Part shown: positions 49,775-59,021 of the stretch, piece after piece
Layout: every line of letters begins with the position of its first letter
Numbering within the stretch: the first letter of the stretch is position 1
DNA from: Pseudomonas huaxiensis
GTDB taxonomy: Bacteria; Pseudomonadota; Gammaproteobacteria; Pseudomonadales; Pseudomonadaceae
Reading direction: 5' to 3'
NCBI RefSeq assembly: GCF_003231275.1
Contig: NZ_QKVL01000023.1
Location: forward strand, 36,284-100,283
DNA: 64,000 nt
Notes under the pieces: generated by a model
Databases searched by the model: none
The model's input: only the letters and a program-made list of their open reading frames with translations
Told to the model about the DNA's origin: nothing
Position numbers and translations under genes: made by a program

Positions 49775-50794
49775 TCAGCTCCCCTGCAACGGCTTGTCGT
49801 CCTGGAAGAAGTAGTCCTTCCACGATTCCGGCTTGTGCTTGATGGCGCCGACCCGGTACAGGAACTCGGCCAGCGGATAGGTGTTCTTCGGCGTGATGCT
49901 GAATTCGTACTTCGGGTTGTCGATGATTTTCAACAGTTCGTCGCGGCTGATCTTGGCCTTGGTCACGCGGATATAGGTGTCTGCCGCCGCAGCCTTGTCG
50001 TGTTGGGCGAAGTCCGCCGCTTCGGCGAGCGCGTCGACGAAGGCCTTGTAGGTCTTGGGGTTGTCCGCGCGGAATTTCTCGGTGGTGAACAGCACCGTCG
50101 GCGAGTTCGGGCCGAGCAGCTCGTAGGTGTCGAGCACGACGTGGACGTCCTTGTTGGCCAGCGCCTGGTCCTGGAACGGCGGATTGGAGAAGTGCGCGTT
50201 CAGCTCGGTGCCACCGGCCAGCAGTGCCGCAGTGGCGTCTGGATGCGGGACAGCCAGGCTGTACTTGTCGAGACGGTTGTATTCCTTGTCGCCCCACTGC
50301 TTGGCGGCGGCGTATTGCAGGAAGCGCGACTGCACCGAGACACCCACCGCCGGCAGGGCGATGCGGTCTTTTTCGGTGAAGTCGGCGATGGTCTTCACGT
50401 TCGGGTTGCTGCTCAGCAGGTAGTACGGGAAGTTGCCGAGCGACGCCACGGCCTTGACGTTCTGCCGGCCGTAGGTGCGGTCCCAGATGGTCAGCAGCGG
50501 ACCGACGCCGGCACCGACGATGTCCACCGAGCCGGACAACAGCGCGTCGTTGGTCGCGGCGCCGCCGGACAGTTGGGTCCAGTCGACCTTGATGTCGAGG
50601 CCCTGCTCCTTGCCGTGCTTCTCGATGAGGCCCTGGTCGCGAACGACGTTGAGCAGCAGGTAAACGATGCCGAACTGTTCGGCGATGCGGATTTCGCCTT
50701 CGGCCTGGGCCACGCTCGGTGCGACAAGGCTGCCGGCGATCAGGCTGGCGCCCAGGCCGATACTGGCCGCGAGGCGGCTGAATGAGTTACGCAT
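49775..50794 (-). CDS. TauA/SsuA-type periplasmic substrate-binding protein
   Basis: This 339-residue binding protein has a signal peptide (cleavage near SVAQAEG) and the SsuA/TauA-family fold: IRIAEQFGIVYLLLNVVRDQGL, LSGGAATNDALLSGSVDIVGAG and LPAVGVSVQSRFLQY. It probably binds an alkanesulfonate, taurine or sulfate ester, to be processed by the dioxygenase encoded just upstream. The start lies 18 bp after the dioxygenase stop. Confidence 0.88.
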   Translation of the reverse strand: MRNSFSRLAASIGLGASLIAGSLVAPSVAQAEGEIRIAEQFGIVYLLLNVVRDQGLIEKHGKEQGLDIKVDWTQLSGGAATNDALLSGSVDIVGAGVGPLLTIWDRTYGRQNVKAVASLGNFPYYLLSSNPNVKTIADFTEKDRIALPAVGVSVQSRFLQYAAAKQWGDKEYNRLDKYSLAVPHPDATAALLAGGTELNAHFSNPPFQDQALANKDVHVVLDTYELLGPNSPTVLFTTEKFRADNPKTYKAFVDALAEAADFAQHDKAAAADTYIRVTKAKISRDELLKIIDNPKYEFSITPKNTYPLAEFLYRVGAIKHKPESWKDYFFQDDKPLQGS

Positions 50795-50812
50795 GGTGAA
50801 TTCCTCGACAGG

Positions 50813-51712
50813 TCAGAACGGGGCGTCGCCCTGGATGGTGGTGCGGTACAGCTTGCGGCGCAGGTGCGCCGGGCAGCCGGCGGCCAGGTGGATCAACGAG
50901 CGGTTGTCCCAGAAAACAAGGTCGTGGGGGCGCCATTGATGGCGGTAGATGTTCTGCTCCAGCACGCTGTGGGCGTAGAGCTCGGCGAGGATCTGCCGGC
51001 TTTCGTCTTCGGGCAGGCCGACGATACGGGTGGTGAAGCCTTCGCTGACGAACAGCGCCTTGCGGCCGTTTTCCGGGTGGGTGCGGACGACCGGATGGAT
51101 GACTTCCTGAACCTGCGCCAGTTGCTCGGCGGTCAGGGTCGGGCGCCAGTTGCCTTCGAATTTGGTTTCGCTGTAGCGCGCAGTGTAGGAGTGCGCCGCA
51201 CTGCGGCCTTCGACCGCTTTGCGCAGGTGTTCCGGCAGGTTTTCCCAGGCTTTGTGCATGTCGGCGAACAGGGTGTCGCCGCCTTCGCTGGGCAGTTCCT
51301 GGGCGTGCAACATCGAGCCCAGGCTCGGCAGCTCCTTGTACGACAGGTCCGAATGCCAGAACTTGCCGGCATCGCCCAGGCCGACGTTCTGGCCGTTCTC
51401 GACAATGTTGGAGACGATGAGGATTTCCGGGTGATTGGCCAGCAGGAACTGCTTGAGCACATGGATCTGCAGCACGCCGAAACGACGGCTGAATGCGATC
51501 TGTTGTTCGGGGGTTATGCGCTGGTCGCGAAAGACCAGGACATGGTGGTCGAGGTGAGCCCGGTGGATGCGGGCGAAGTCTTCACCGTTGACCGGAAGGG
51601 ACAGGTCGAGGCCGATGATCTCGGCGCCGACTGCGCCGTCGAAAGGCTGTATTACGAAGGTTTGTTGCTGCGCGCCGTCGATGGACGACAAGACGTTAGA
51701 GGCCGCTGACAT
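50813..51712 (-). CDS. TauD/TfdA-family alpha-ketoglutarate dioxygenase
   Basis: This 299-residue non-heme iron dioxygenase has iron ligands His and Asp in WHSDLSY and a distal His in DNRSLIHLA. The C-terminal Arg region is HLRRKLYRTTIQGDAPF, and HPVVRTHPENGRKALFVSEGFTTRIV is very close to TauD. Such enzymes free sulfite or sulfate from taurine, alkanesulfonates or alkyl sulfates. The substrate is not settled by sequence. It is the first gene of the operon; the 48-bp element is about 127 bp upstream. Confidence 0.92.
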   Translation of the reverse strand: MSAASNVLSSIDGAQQQTFVIQPFDGAVGAEIIGLDLSLPVNGEDFARIHRAHLDHHVLVFRDQRITPEQQIAFSRRFGVLQIHVLKQFLLANHPEILIVSNIVENGQNVGLGDAGKFWHSDLSYKELPSLGSMLHAQELPSEGGDTLFADMHKAWENLPEHLRKAVEGRSAAHSYTARYSETKFEGNWRPTLTAEQLAQVQEVIHPVVRTHPENGRKALFVSEGFTTRIVGLPEDESRQILAELYAHSVLEQNIYRHQWRPHDLVFWDNRSLIHLAAGCPAHLRRKLYRTTIQGDAPF

Positions 51713-51838
51713 GATTCACTCCCACACAGAGCGCGCCCAACAGGTGCGCGCATCGATCAAGAAACTCACGGGTTTGCCGTGTTGGTTCGTGTTCGTGCGG
51801 CGCGCCGATTGGTCGGCGGGTACGCAGGGGACTGACTA

Positions 51839-51886
51839 TAAAGGCATAAGAAAAATTATTTAAATACCTTTAGTGAATAAGAATAT
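51839..51886 (-). promoter_or_regulatory. Putative sulfur-regulon operator/promoter element, copy B
   Basis: It matches copy A (2950-2997) at 41 of 48 positions without gaps. Unlike copy A, its first half also matches copy C (TAAAGG-N-ATAAGAA). On the minus strand it runs from ATATTCTTATTC to TATGCCTTTA, which may include the -10 region of the dioxygenase operon. Confidence 0.6.
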
Positions 51887-51919
51887 TCGGGTTTTTGGGG
51901 CCCGCACCTACGGTGCTCT

Positions 51920-51943
51920 GTAGGAGCGAGCTTGCTCGCGATG
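51920..51943. repeat. Single REP element
   Basis: GTAGGAGCGAGCTTGCTCGC followed by GATG is the same REP class as the arms of 6546-6802. It lies between the dioxygenase promoter and the acetyl-CoA hydrolase gene end. Confidence 0.75.
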
Positions 51944-51963
51944 AACCCCAAATGGGCCTGCTC

Positions 51964-53886
51964 TCACCCGGAAAAACTCCCGGCCGTCGCCTGCAACCCC
52001 GCCAACAACAACCGCTGATACACCTCCTCCTTCAACCCCTCCGGCTTCTCCAGCCCCATCCGCGCCAATTGCGCCGGATACGCCTCCGGCGCCGGTGCAT
52101 CCAGTGCTGCCTTGCCCAGCTCCAGCGCCTCGCTCAGCTTGAACTTGCTCTTCAGCCAGTTCAGCGCCCGCAACAGATCCCGCTCCTCGGCAGTGAAATC
52201 ACAGCCCAGCGGATACTCCGGGAACAGCCGCCCATGCCGCGCGCGCAGCGCTTCCAGGCGTTGCGGCGTGTTGTCGGTAAAGCGCGCATCGAGGACGAAA
52301 TCCTCCGCCAGCTTGCCGGCCTTCTGCGCCTGGGCCTGCAACTGCGGCTGGAAGCGCGAGTCGCTGATCGCCAGCAGGCGGGCGATGACTTCGGCGTCGG
52401 TCTGACCACGCAGATCGGCGATGCCGTATTCGGTAATCACCACATCCCGTAGGTGCCGGGGAATGGTGCAGTGGCCGTACTCCCAGACGATATTGGAATT
52501 CACCTCACCGCCCGCCTCGCGCCAGGAGCGCAGCAGCAGGATCGAACGCGCGCCTTCCAGCGCATGGCCCTGGACCACGAAGTTGTATTGCCCGCCCACG
52601 CCGCTGAGCACGCGGCCGTCTTCCAGTTGGTCGGCAACACCGGCGCCCATCAGGGTCATGGTGAACACCGTGTTGATGAAGCGGGCATCGCGGCGCTGCA
52701 ACCGCTTGAGCGCTTCCTGGCCGTACAGTTCGTTGATGAAGCTGATGGCACCCATGGCGATCCGGGCGCGCCTCTCCATCGGCAGCTCGCGTAGGCGCTG
52801 GTAGAACGCCCGCGGCCCGAGGAAAAAGCCGCCATGCACCAACACGCCGTCGCTGTCCGCCGCCGCGCCAGCGTTGGCCGCCTGCTGGCGCGTTTCATCG
52901 GCATACACCGGACGCCGGACGATGCCCGCTTCGAGCAATGCCAGCAAACCGTTGACGAACATTTCGCTGCAACCGTAGAGCCCGTGGACAAAGGGCATGA
53001 CCCCGCCTTCCCGCTCGATCAGCCCTTGCCACGGCGACAGATCCAGCTCGCCCAGCAGCGCCTGATACCCCGGTGTGTCCGCCTGTCGCGCCAGCAGCGC
53101 TGCGGTCAGTGCATCGCCCATGGCGCCGATGCCGATCTGCAGCGTGCCGCCGTCGCGCACCAGGGTGCTGGCGTGCACGCCGATCAGATGGTCCTGGGTG
53201 CTGACCGGCATGTTCGGTGTGGAAAACAGCCGGCACTGCTCCGGGGCGTCGATCAGCAGGTCGAAGTCATCCCGCGCCAGCTCCGCCGTGCCGGGCATGT
53301 ACGGCAGCTCGGCGTGCACCTGCCCGAGCAGCAGGATGGTTTCGCCGGCGGCGCGGCGGCGCGCGATCATCGGCAGCAGGTCGAGGGTGATGTCGGGGTT
53401 GCAGCTCAGGCTCAGGTGATCGGGGCGGGTGTCGTCCTCGGCCACCAGTTGCGCGATGAGGTTCAGGCCCTTGGCATTGATGTCACGGGCGGCATGGCTG
53501 TAGTTGCTGCTGACGTAGTCCTGCTGCGCCTGCGGGCTGTGCAGCAGGCTGCCGGGCTGGAGGAAGAACTGCTCGACGCGGATGTTCGCCGGCAACCGGC
53601 TGGCGCGCAGGTCGGTGAGGTAGTCCAGCTCCTGGTAATCGGCGAACACCCGCTCGACGAAGGGTTCGAGAAAGCGCCGCTGCAGGCCGTCGCCAAGATC
53701 GGGGCGGCCGAGGGTCAGCGCGGTGTAGATGGTCAAGCGCCGCTCCGGCAGTTCCCGCACCCGTGCATACAGCGCGTTGACGAACCGGTTGGGCTTGCCC
53801 AGCCCCAGCGGCAAGCCCATGTGAATATGCGCCGGCAATTGCGCCAGCACCTGCTCCACCGCGTTCTCGATCGAATACCTGTGCAC
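51964..53886 (-). CDS. Acetyl-CoA hydrolase/transferase-family protein
   Basis: This 640-residue enzyme of the acetyl-CoA hydrolase/CoA-transferase family is longer than the usual 500-residue members. It has an extended N-terminal half and the family C-terminal domain with YGHCTIPRHLRDVVITEYGIADLRGQTD (about residues 480-507), which carries the CoA-transferase signature. The expected acid residue region lies near NTVFTMTLMGAG. It transfers or hydrolyses acyl-CoA. It stands alone between two terminators and its physiological acyl group is unknown. Confidence 0.85.
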   Translation of the reverse strand: MHRYSIENAVEQVLAQLPAHIHMGLPLGLGKPNRFVNALYARVRELPERRLTIYTALTLGRPDLGDGLQRRFLEPFVERVFADYQELDYLTDLRASRLPANIRVEQFFLQPGSLLHSPQAQQDYVSSNYSHAARDINAKGLNLIAQLVAEDDTRPDHLSLSCNPDITLDLLPMIARRRAAGETILLLGQVHAELPYMPGTAELARDDFDLLIDAPEQCRLFSTPNMPVSTQDHLIGVHASTLVRDGGTLQIGIGAMGDALTAALLARQADTPGYQALLGELDLSPWQGLIEREGGVMPFVHGLYGCSEMFVNGLLALLEAGIVRRPVYADETRQQAANAGAAADSDGVLVHGGFFLGPRAFYQRLRELPMERRARIAMGAISFINELYGQEALKRLQRRDARFINTVFTMTLMGAGVADQLEDGRVLSGVGGQYNFVVQGHALEGARSILLLRSWREAGGEVNSNIVWEYGHCTIPRHLRDVVITEYGIADLRGQTDAEVIARLLAISDSRFQPQLQAQAQKAGKLAEDFVLDARFTDNTPQRLEALRARHGRLFPEYPLGCDFTAEERDLLRALNWLKSKFKLSEALELGKAALDAPAPEAYPAQLARMGLEKPEGLKEEVYQRLLLAGLQATAGSFSG

Positions 53887-53965
53887 TGTGCCGTCTCCCC
53901 GTGGCGCCCGTGAGTACAGCTTGGACCGGGCGGCTGTCCGAATTACTGCACGGTAGCCAGAAACG

Positions 53966-53992
53966 ACGAAGCCCGCACAAGGCGGGCTTCGT
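53966..53992 (-). terminator. Terminator downstream of cytochrome c5 gene
   Basis: ACGAAGCCCGC and GCGGGCTTCGT form an 11-bp stem around a 5-base loop between the cytochrome gene and the CoA-transferase gene. No long T-run follows. Confidence 0.75.
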
Positions 53993-54009
53993 TGCGGGGT
54001 TCGCGAGGC

Positions 54010-54432
54010 TTACAGGCCGGACATCTTCTTGATGGCGCCTTTCAGGTCGTCATCCGAGCAGTCGGCGCAGGTGCCTTTCGGCGGCATGGCGTTGATGCCG
54101 GTGATCGCCTTGGCGAGGATGCCATCGAGACCACCCTGGTGGTCGGCACGCTCTTTCCAGGCTGCGGTATCGCCAACTTTCGGCGCGCCCAGCAGACCGG
54201 TGCCATGGCAGGCATTGCAGTGCTTGGCGATGATTTCATCCGCGGTTTTGGCACCGCCGCCAGCAGCGGAGGCAGCCACTTCCATTCCCTTGCATTCCTG
54301 ACCCTGGACGCAGACCTGGCCGACGGGTTCCAGTCGCTTGGCGATCTCGTCGTTGGTCGTAGCCTGAGCACTGACTGCCCAAAGGGCCACTACGGTAGCT
54401 GGTACGGCCAGCATTTTCTTGATTAGGTTCAC
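54010..54432 (-). CDS. cycB: Cytochrome c5
   Basis: I choose the GTG at 54432 (MNLIKKMLAVPATVV), preceded by GAGGGTG, giving 140 residues with a signal peptide ending near VSAQAT. The heme motif CNACH is present and the axial Met lies in NAMPPKGTCADC; the CADC pair is the extra disulfide typical of cytochrome c5. It transfers electrons in the periplasm. In P. aeruginosa cycB lies in the same place next to pauR and dadX. Confidence 0.92.
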   Translation of the reverse strand: MNLIKKMLAVPATVVALWAVSAQATTNDEIAKRLEPVGQVCVQGQECKGMEVAASAAGGGAKTADEIIAKHCNACHGTGLLGAPKVGDTAAWKERADHQGGLDGILAKAITGINAMPPKGTCADCSDDDLKGAIKKMSGL

Positions 54433-54587
54433 ACGTACACCCTCATGGTGGCTAGTCACGCCCGCGGCCACGGATTCGCAGGCGGCGCAAGTATAGCGGG
54501 AACCCCGCCGCACCGAAACAGCCCTACAGACTAAAGGGGTTTAGCCGCGACAATCAGCCGCGCCACGCTCTGTTCGCAAGCCTCTTT

Positions 54588-55136
54588 TCAGAAGTTCGCC
54601 GGGGTGGCTGCGCTGATCAGCCGTGCCGGCTCATCGTAGGGATTGCGGAAGCGGTGCGGCTTGGTGCTTTCGAAATAATAGCTGTCGCCCGCCTCGAGGA
54701 TGAAGGTTTCCATGCCCACCACCAGTTCCAGCCGACCTTCGAGCAAAATGCCGGTCTCTTCGCCGTCATGGGTGAGCATTTCTTCGCCGGTGTCGGCGCC
54801 TGGCGGGTAGATCTCGTTGAGAAAGGCGATGGCGCGGCTTGGATGGCCCTTGCCGACCAGCTTCATGGTCACGGCGCCGTCCGAAATGTCGATCAGTTCG
54901 TGGGCCTTGTAGACGATCTGCTTCGGGTTTTCCGGCAGCAGGTCTTCGGAGAAAAACTCCATCATCGACATCGGAATACCGCCCAGCACCTTGCGCAGCG
55001 AGCTGATGGACGGGCTCACGCTGTTTTTCTCGATCATCGAGATGGTGCTGTTGGTCACGCCCGCGCGCTTGGCGAGTTCCCGCTGAGACAGGCCCTTGAG
55101 CTTGCGAATGGCTTGTAGTCGTTCACCGACGTCCAA
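54588..55136 (-). CDS. pauR: XRE-cupin transcriptional regulator (PauR-like)
   Basis: The 182-residue protein has an N-terminal XRE helix-turn-helix (residues 5-60: LKGLSQRELAKRAGVTNSTIS) and a C-terminal cupin (about residues 105-175: GETGILLEGRLELVVG, LEAGDSYYFESTKPHRFRN). The neighbourhood cycB-pauR-dadX matches P. aeruginosa, where PauR represses polyamine catabolism genes. Putrescine-type ligands are therefore likely (inference from synteny). Confidence 0.88.
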   Translation of the reverse strand: MDVGERLQAIRKLKGLSQRELAKRAGVTNSTISMIEKNSVSPSISSLRKVLGGIPMSMMEFFSEDLLPENPKQIVYKAHELIDISDGAVTMKLVGKGHPSRAIAFLNEIYPPGADTGEEMLTHDGEETGILLEGRLELVVGMETFILEAGDSYYFESTKPHRFRNPYDEPARLISAATPANF

Positions 55137-55242
55137 TGCTGGAGCCCTCCTGACGAACGTATGGGGTCGAAATGTGCGCCATCATCGCAACAGCGTTCAG
55201 TATTTACAACACTTCGACCCGCAGCTCGTCAGTGATGGCGCG

Positions 55243-56316
55243 TCACTCTCCGGTATAGATCAGCGGTACCCGGCGCAGGTTGCAAAAGATTTGATAGGGA
55301 ATGGTATCGGCCTTCGCCGCCACCTCGCTGGCCAGTACCCGCTTGCCCCACAACTCCACCGGACTGCCGAGACCGGCTTGTGGCACGTCGGTGAGGTCGA
55401 TGCACAACATGTCCATGGAAACCCGCCCAATCAGCTGGCTGCGCTGGCCGGCGACCACCACCGGCGTGCCGGTTGGGGCGTGACGCGGGTAGCCGTCGGC
55501 GTAGCCCATGGCGACCACACCAACCCGCGTAGGGCGCTGGCTGACAAAGCGCGCGCCGTAGCCCACCGGCTCACCGGCGGGCAATTCACGCACGCTGATG
55601 ACGCGGGATTTGAGGGTCATCACCGGCTTTAAAAGGTCCGCTTGGGCGTGCGAGGTTTCGAACGGGGTGGCGCCATAGAGCATGATGCCCGGACGCACCC
55701 AGTCACTCGGAATCTGTGGCCAGCCAAGCACGCCCGGCGAGTTGCGCAGGCTGACTTCGGCATCCAGGCCCTGACGTGCGGCCTGGAACACGGCCACCTG
55801 GTCGTTGCTGGCCTGACTGTCCAGTTCGTCGGCGCGGGCGAAGTGGCTCATCAGCACGATCTTCGACACCTTGCCGCTGGCCTGCAGGCGCTGGTACGCA
55901 GGCTGATAGTCCTTCGGATGCAGACCCACCCGGTGCATGCCCGAGTCGAGCTTGAGCCAGACCTGAATCGGCTTGGCCAGCGCGGCCTTCTCGATCGCCT
56001 CCAGTTGCCACAGCGAATGCACCACACACCAGAAGTCGTGCTGGACGATCAACGGCAGTTCGTCGGCCTCGAAGAAGCCTTCCAGCAGCAGCACCGGTGC
56101 CTTGATCCCCGCCTCGCGCAGCGCCAGCGCCTCTTCGATGCAGGCCACGGCAAAACCATCGGCCTCGGCTTCCAGCGCCTGGGCGCAGCGCACCGCGCCA
56201 TGCCCGTAGGCATCGGCCTTGATCACCGCCAGGGCGCGGGCCCCGGAGAGTTGACGGGCAATCTGGAAGTTGTGGCGGAGTGCTTGCAGGTCGATCAGGG
56301 CACGGGCGGGACGCAT
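55243..56316 (-). CDS. dadX: Catabolic alanine racemase DadX
   Basis: Started at ATG 56316 (MRPARALIDLQALRHNF), the 357-residue PLP enzyme interconverts L- and D-alanine. The PLP Lys is in AVIKADAYGHGA and the catalytic Tyr in GYGARFVSQRPTRVGVV. D-alanine is then oxidised by DadA. It is downstream of ridA, separated by a hairpin terminator, in the dadA-ridA-dadX operon. Confidence 0.95.
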   Translation of the reverse strand: MRPARALIDLQALRHNFQIARQLSGARALAVIKADAYGHGAVRCAQALEAEADGFAVACIEEALALREAGIKAPVLLLEGFFEADELPLIVQHDFWCVVHSLWQLEAIEKAALAKPIQVWLKLDSGMHRVGLHPKDYQPAYQRLQASGKVSKIVLMSHFARADELDSQASNDQVAVFQAARQGLDAEVSLRNSPGVLGWPQIPSDWVRPGIMLYGATPFETSHAQADLLKPVMTLKSRVISVRELPAGEPVGYGARFVSQRPTRVGVVAMGYADGYPRHAPTGTPVVVAGQRSQLIGRVSMDMLCIDLTDVPQAGLGSPVELWGKRVLASEVAAKADTIPYQIFCNLRRVPLIYTGE

Positions 56317-56345
56317 GACGGCAGCCTTCTGGCAGTCTGTTTGAG

Positions 56346-56378
56346 GAAAAAAGACCCGGCGCCTGAACGGCACCGGGT
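56346..56378 (-). terminator. Attenuator-like terminator between ridA and dadX
   Basis: On the minus strand ACCCGG-T-GCC pairs with GGC-G-CCGGGT around GTTCA and is followed by TTTTTT. It lies inside the dad operon and would lower dadX expression relative to dadA. Confidence 0.8.
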
Positions 56379-56393
56379 GAGGACGAGAGAGTC

Positions 56394-56747
56394 TTACGGA
56401 AGTGCGGCGACCACCGACATTTCAACCAGGATTTCCGGTTCGCAAAGCTTGGCTTCGACCGTGGCACGGGCCGGCGCGACGCCTTTGGGCAGCCACTTGT
56501 CCCACACCGCGTTCATGCCCTGGAAGTCGGCATCGATGTCTTTCAGGTAAATGGTCACCGAAAGCAGACGGTTCTTGTCGGTACCTGCCAGGTCCAGCAG
56601 GCGTTCGATATTGCCCAGCGTTTCACGGGTCTGTTGTTCGATCCCGGCGTTCATGTCGTTGCCCACCTGGCCCGCCAGATACAGGGTGCCGTTGTGGGTG
56701 ACGATCTGACTCATACGCTCATTGGTGAGCTGGCGCTGGATTGCCAT
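56394..56747 (-). CDS. RidA-family protein in the dad operon
   Basis: Started at ATG 56747 (MAIQRQLTNERMSQIV), it has 117 residues of the YjgF/YER057c/UK114 (RidA) family, with LYLAGQVGNDMNAGIEQQT and the conserved Arg in ARATVEAKLCEPEILVEM. RidA proteins hydrolyse reactive enamine/imine intermediates, such as those formed by DadA-like oxidases. It overlaps the dadA end by 29 nt, strongly coupling the two. Confidence 0.93.
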   Translation of the reverse strand: MAIQRQLTNERMSQIVTHNGTLYLAGQVGNDMNAGIEQQTRETLGNIERLLDLAGTDKNRLLSVTIYLKDIDADFQGMNAVWDKWLPKGVAPARATVEAKLCEPEILVEMSVVAALP

Positions 56748-58020
56748 GCTTGGCGGTCTCCTGGTGTTGTCCGTAGCGTGAAATATCGAGGCCTTCGGCA
56801 CTGATCTGCGGCTTTTTCCGTGCAATCAGGTCAGCCAGCAGGCGGCCGGAACCGCAAGCCATAGTCCAGCCGAGCGTGCCGTGACCGGTGTTGAGGAACA
56901 GGTTGCGGAACGGTGTGGCACCCACGATCGGCGTACCGTCCGGCGTGGTCGGGCGCAGACCGGTCCAGAATTCGGCCTCGCGCAGGTTGCCGCCAAGAGG
57001 ATAGAGATCGTTGACGATCATCTCCAGCGTTTCGCGCCGACGCGGGTTCAGCGACAGGTCAAAACCGGCAATTTCAGCCATGCCGCCAACACGGATGCGG
57101 TTGTCGAAACGGGTGATCGCGACCTTGTAGGTCTCGTCGAGGATGGTGGAGGTCGGTGCCATGTCCGGGTTGGTGATCGGCACGGTCAGAGAGTAACCCT
57201 TGAGCGGATACACCGGCGCCTTGATGCCCAGCGGCTTGAGCAATTGCGGCGAGTAGCTGCCGAGCGCCAGCACGTAGCGGTCGGCGGTTTCCAGCTTGCC
57301 GTCGATCCACACGCCATTGATACGGTCGCCAGCGAAGTCCAGGCGCTGGATGTTCTGGCCGAAGCGGAACTCGACGCCCAGCTTGATCGCCATTTCCGCC
57401 AGGCGGGTGGTGAACAGTTGGCAGTCGCCGGTCTGGTCATTCGGCAGACGCAGGGCACCGGCGAGGATATCGGAAACATTGGCCAGGGCCGGCTCGACGC
57501 GAGCAATGCCTTCGCGGTCCAGCAGTTCGTAAGGCACGCCGGCCTGTTCGAGGACGGCGATGTCCTTGGCCGCGTTGTCCAGTTGCGCCTGGGTGCGGAA
57601 CAGTTGGGTGGTGCCGAGGGAGCGGCCTTCGTAGGCGATGCCGGTTTCGGCGCGCAGTTCATCGAGGCAGTCGCGGCTGTACTCGGACAGACGCACCATG
57701 CGCTCCTTGTTCACCGCGTAGCGATTGGCGGTGCAGTTGCGCAGCATCTGGGCCATCCACAGGTACTGATCGACGTCGCCCGTAGCCTTGATGGCCAATG
57801 GCGCGTGGCGCTCCAGCAGCCACTTGATGGCTTTCAGCGGAACGCCCGGCGCGGCCCACGGCGAGGCATAACCTGGCGACACCTGACCGGCGTTGGCGAA
57901 ACTGGTTTCCATGGCCACCGCCGGCTGGCGATCGACCACCACGACCTCGAAACCTTGCCGGGCCAGATAGTAGGCACTGGCGGTTCCGATCACACCGCTA
58001 CCAAGTACCAGAACGCGCAT
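56719..58020 (-). CDS. dadA: D-amino-acid dehydrogenase DadA
   Basis: Started at ATG 58020 (MRVLVLGSGVIGTASAYYLA), the 433-residue FAD enzyme oxidises D-alanine and other D-amino acids to 2-oxo acids, feeding electrons into the respiratory chain. It has the N-terminal dinucleotide fold and C-terminal DAO domain (WTGLRPTTPDGTPIVGAT, GHGTLGWTMACGSG). Operon dadA-ridA-dadX, divergent from the Lrp-like regulator. The 155-bp region between them contains AT-rich ACTATATAAAAACCTATAT, a plausible Lrp site. Confidence 0.95.
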   Translation of the reverse strand: MRVLVLGSGVIGTASAYYLARQGFEVVVVDRQPAVAMETSFANAGQVSPGYASPWAAPGVPLKAIKWLLERHAPLAIKATGDVDQYLWMAQMLRNCTANRYAVNKERMVRLSEYSRDCLDELRAETGIAYEGRSLGTTQLFRTQAQLDNAAKDIAVLEQAGVPYELLDREGIARVEPALANVSDILAGALRLPNDQTGDCQLFTTRLAEMAIKLGVEFRFGQNIQRLDFAGDRINGVWIDGKLETADRYVLALGSYSPQLLKPLGIKAPVYPLKGYSLTVPITNPDMAPTSTILDETYKVAITRFDNRIRVGGMAEIAGFDLSLNPRRRETLEMIVNDLYPLGGNLREAEFWTGLRPTTPDGTPIVGATPFRNLFLNTGHGTLGWTMACGSGRLLADLIARKKPQISAEGLDISRYGQHQETAKHGNPAPAHQ

Positions 58021-58175
58021 GTTGTATCCCTCGAAGCGGCGCACCGCCGACATTTATTGTGAAAGGCATGAATGCGCGCAGTGTAAAAAACTCGAGGCAG
58101 TGCATTTCACTATATAAAAACCTATATTTGGCGAGAATTCTCGGCAAAGTCGGCTTTTACAAAGGGGCATCCACT

Positions 58176-58664
58176 ATGAGAACCCAGCACCAAAGCAAGC
58201 GTGAACTGGACAAGATCGACCGGAATATCCTGCGCATCCTGCAGACCGACGGGCGTATTTCCTTCACCGAGCTGGGCGAAAAGGTCGGGCTTTCGACCAC
58301 ACCGTGCACCGAGCGGGTCCGCCGCCTGGAGCGCGAAGGCATCATCATGGGCTACAACGCCCGCCTCAATCCGCAGCACCTCAAGGGCAGCCTGCTGGTG
58401 TTCGTGGAGATCAGCCTGGACTACAAGTCCGGCGACACCTTCGAGGAATTCCGCCGCGCCGTGCTCAAGCTGCCGCACGTGCTGGAATGCCATCTGGTCT
58501 CGGGTGATTTCGACTATCTGGTGAAGGCGCGGATTTCCGAAATGGCTTCGTACCGCAAGCTGCTCGGCGACATCCTGCTGAAGCTGCCGCACGTGCGCGA
58601 GTCGAAGAGCTACATCGTCATGGAAGAAGTGAAGGAAAGCCTGAACCTGCCGATTCCTGACTGA
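58176..58664 (+). CDS. dadR: Lrp/AsnC-family regulator of dadA (DadR)
   Basis: The start at ATG 58176 (MRTQHQSKRELDKIDRN) gives 162 residues. It has an N-terminal helix-turn-helix (ILRILQTDGRISFTELGEKVGLS) and a C-terminal RAM ligand domain (GSLLVFVEISLDYKSGD, YLVKARISEMASYRK). It is divergent from dadA and is the expected activator of alanine catabolism with L-alanine as ligand. Confidence 0.93.
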   Translation: MRTQHQSKRELDKIDRNILRILQTDGRISFTELGEKVGLSTTPCTERVRRLEREGIIMGYNARLNPQHLKGSLLVFVEISLDYKSGDTFEEFRRAVLKLPHVLECHLVSGDFDYLVKARISEMASYRKLLGDILLKLPHVRESKSYIVMEEVKESLNLPIPD

Positions 58665-58667
58665 TTC

Positions 58668-59021
58668 CTACACCAGCACCTGACGGGTGCTGGCGATGAA
58701 CTGATGAACCAGGTGCTCGGCTCCCGCATCGATCATCTCTTGCGGGCCGCGCCCCCGTGGGCACGGCAAACGCGGGGTGGTGCCAAACAGCCGGCAGATC
58801 AGCGGCCGTTCCTCGTACACCGTGCAGCCCTGGGGCCCGAGGTGCACGCAGTTGAGCTCGGCCAGTGCGGCTTCCTGCTCCTCGGCGCTCTTGCGCGGCA
58901 GGCGTGCCATCTCCTCGCTGGAGGTGGTCACCGGCCCACAGCAATCGTGGCAACCCGGGACGCAGTCGAAGGAAGGAATCTGGTCGCGCAGGAAGCGGAT
59001 CTTGTGGCTGTTACAGGACAT
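58668..59021 (-). CDS. YkgJ-family Cys-rich putative zinc/iron-chelating protein
   Basis: Started at ATG 59021 (MSCNSHKIRFLRDQIPSF), 117 residues. It has the YkgJ-family cysteine pattern: CVPGCHDCC, CVHLGPQGCTVYEERPLICRLFG. The clustered Cys residues suggest metal binding. It converges with dadR, 3 bp apart. Function unknown. Confidence 0.88.
   Translation of the reverse strand: MSCNSHKIRFLRDQIPSFDCVPGCHDCCGPVTTSSEEMARLPRKSAEEQEAALAELNCVHLGPQGCTVYEERPLICRLFGTTPRLPCPRGRGPQEMIDAGAEHLVHQFIASTRQVLV

Noticed and set aside
50813..51712. Alkylsulfatase AtsK
   Set aside because: The C-terminal half is closer to TauD; AtsK characteristic phrases are absent, so only the TauD/TfdA family is called.
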